A stretch of 54,893 nt of DNA from Flavobacteriaceae bacterium (GTDB taxonomy: Bacteria > Bacteroidota > Bacteroidia > Flavobacteriales > Flavobacteriaceae), in contig PKDU01000017.1 in the NCBI GenBank assembly GCA_002862705.1, positions 1 to 54,893 on the forward strand, written 5' to 3'. The position numbers and the translations under genes were made by a program. Shown piece after piece: positions 54,259 through 54,893 of the stretch. Positions within the stretch are counted from its first letter, which is position 1; every line of letters begins with the position of its first letter. The notes beneath the pieces are model-generated. The model did no database searches. It was not told the origin of the DNA and saw nothing but the letters and a program-made list of their open reading frames with translations.

Positions 54259-54893
54259 TTACTTTTTAGCTCTTGGGTGTGCAGCGCGGTAGGCGTCTTG
54301 TACTTTCGGGAGCTGAACTTTCGTATATTCTTGTGTCGCAGCCAAGCTTTCATGGCCAAGTATTTCCTTAACCACGTTAATGTCTGCACCTGCATCTAAC
54401 ATATGCGTTGCAAAACTGTGTCGCAGCACATGTGGAGAGGTGCTTATCTTATTAGATACACTCCTAAAATACGTTTTTATTAGCCGATATACAAATGCTG
54501 GATAGATTTTATTGCCCTTATTGGTGACCAATAAGAAGGAATGTGCAGACGTACCGGGATAGGCATTCCGTTGCGCCATATAATGCTTCAAAGTGGTAGC
54601 AAGTGCTGGTATTATGGGAACAAGGCGTTCTTTGTTCCGTTTGCCTAAAACGCGTATTTGACCCTGTGCCCAATCAATATCTGATGTTTTTAATCCAATG
54701 AGTTCGGCTTGACGAATACCCGTGCTGTACAAAAGCTCAATGGCGGTTGCGTCCCGTAAACCTAAGAAATCAGAACGGTCAATATGCTCAAGTACCGTAT
54801 TGAGCTCTGCTACGCTAAAAGGAGTAATGAAAGCCTTCTTTGCCTTGACAGCCTTATGCTGGGCAAATGGATGCACCTCAATGATGCCTATTT
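54259..54893 (-). CDS. Tyrosine recombinase (XerC/XerD-like), C-terminal part
   Basis: The frame is open to the right edge, so the N-terminal SAM-like domain is cut off; the annotated-looking GTG at 54876 is internal. The catalytic residues are present: Arg in STGIRQAELIGL, HVLRHSFATHM (His-x-x-Arg), His in LGHESLAATQ and the nucleophile Tyr in QEYTKVQ. It resolves chromosome dimers at dif in the housekeeping role. It is upstream of hpf, the normal flavobacterial position, so I take it as a chromosomal Xer and not a mobile-element integrase. Confidence 0.92.
   Translation of the reverse strand, partial: IGIIEVHPFAQHKAVKAKKAFITPFSVAELNTVLEHIDRSDFLGLRDATAIELLYSTGIRQAELIGLKTSDIDWAQGQIRVLGKRNKERLVPIIPALATTLKHYMAQRNAYPGTSAHSFLLVTNKGNKIYPAFVYRLIKTYFRSVSNKISTSPHVLRHSFATHMLDAGADINVVKEILGHESLAATQEYTKVQLPKVQDAYRAAHPRAKK

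Noticed and set aside
54259..54893. Tyrosine recombinase as integrase of a mobile element that brought the ATP-grasp operon
   Set aside because: It is in the normal Xer-hpf neighbourhood, lies on the far side of the tRNA genes, and no attachment-site repeat is visible.

Overview
The window is a stretch of flavobacterial (phylum Bacteroidota) chromosome. The evidence is internal. There are many copies of the Bacteroidota -7 promoter box TAnnTTTG and few Shine-Dalgarno sequences. A protein carries a type IX secretion (T9SS) C-terminal sorting domain. rpmB-rpmG is followed by the small DUF4295 protein, BshC (bacillithiol synthesis) is present, and a DUF3467 gene follows rpoC. Almost everything is housekeeping; I see no prophage, insertion sequence, rRNA or CRISPR array. 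Product calls rest on reading protein motifs, not on database searches.

Layout. 1-3.2 kb (+): end of an ABC exporter operon, then uvrB. 3.2-7.6 kb: hsp20, sucC, lysA and mnmA in mixed orientation. 7.6-26.5 kb: a long minus-strand block with yidC, pyrG, a LysM/binding-protein fusion, guaA, bshC, rimO, an amidase lipoprotein, ftsY, DUF4295, rpmG, rpmB, cinA, a FAH-family hydrolase, an exonuclease, a 2-oxoacid dehydrogenase E2, a glycosyltransferase and recR. 26.5-35.8 kb: a sodium symporter, fabH, htpG, a K+ channel with an AlkB-like gene, a pterin/isoprenoid trio (small ORF, queD, idi), prfC and dps. 35.9-48.8 kb (-): the transcription/translation supercluster tuf, tRNA-Trp, secE, nusG, rplK, rplA, rplJ, rplL, rpoB, rpoC, DUF3467. 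48.9-53.4 kb: an AT-rich accessory segment with a small membrane protein, a T9SS protein and an ATP-grasp / alpha-E / transglutaminase operon. 53.4-54.9 kb (-): four tRNAs (Thr, Gly, Tyr, Thr), hpf and a tyrosine recombinase cut by the right edge.

How it fits together. The right-hand 19 kb is the ancestral tRNA-Thr/Tyr/Gly/Thr - tuf - secE - nusG - rplKAJL - rpoBC order, also known from E. coli. Here it is split between the last tRNA and tuf by the accessory segment, and tuf has its own -7 box. The accessory operon resembles the predicted peptide-ligation/tagging cassettes of circularly permuted ATP-grasp, alpha-E and transglutaminase-like proteins, but no Anbu-type protease is seen beside it.

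The most interesting regulatory signals are four. (1) hsp20 and htpG share one promoter module: a TGnCATnATGTCA palindrome exactly 11 bp upstream of a TTGGTAT (-24-like) element. (2) A complete promoter, short leader and intrinsic terminator precede fabH, which looks like an attenuator. (3) A long hairpin without a U-run lies between rplL and rpoB. (4) Several genes have the -7 box 3-7 nt from the start codon, implying leaderless mRNAs. mnmA also carries an in-frame 18-bp tandem repeat of REP-like sequence.
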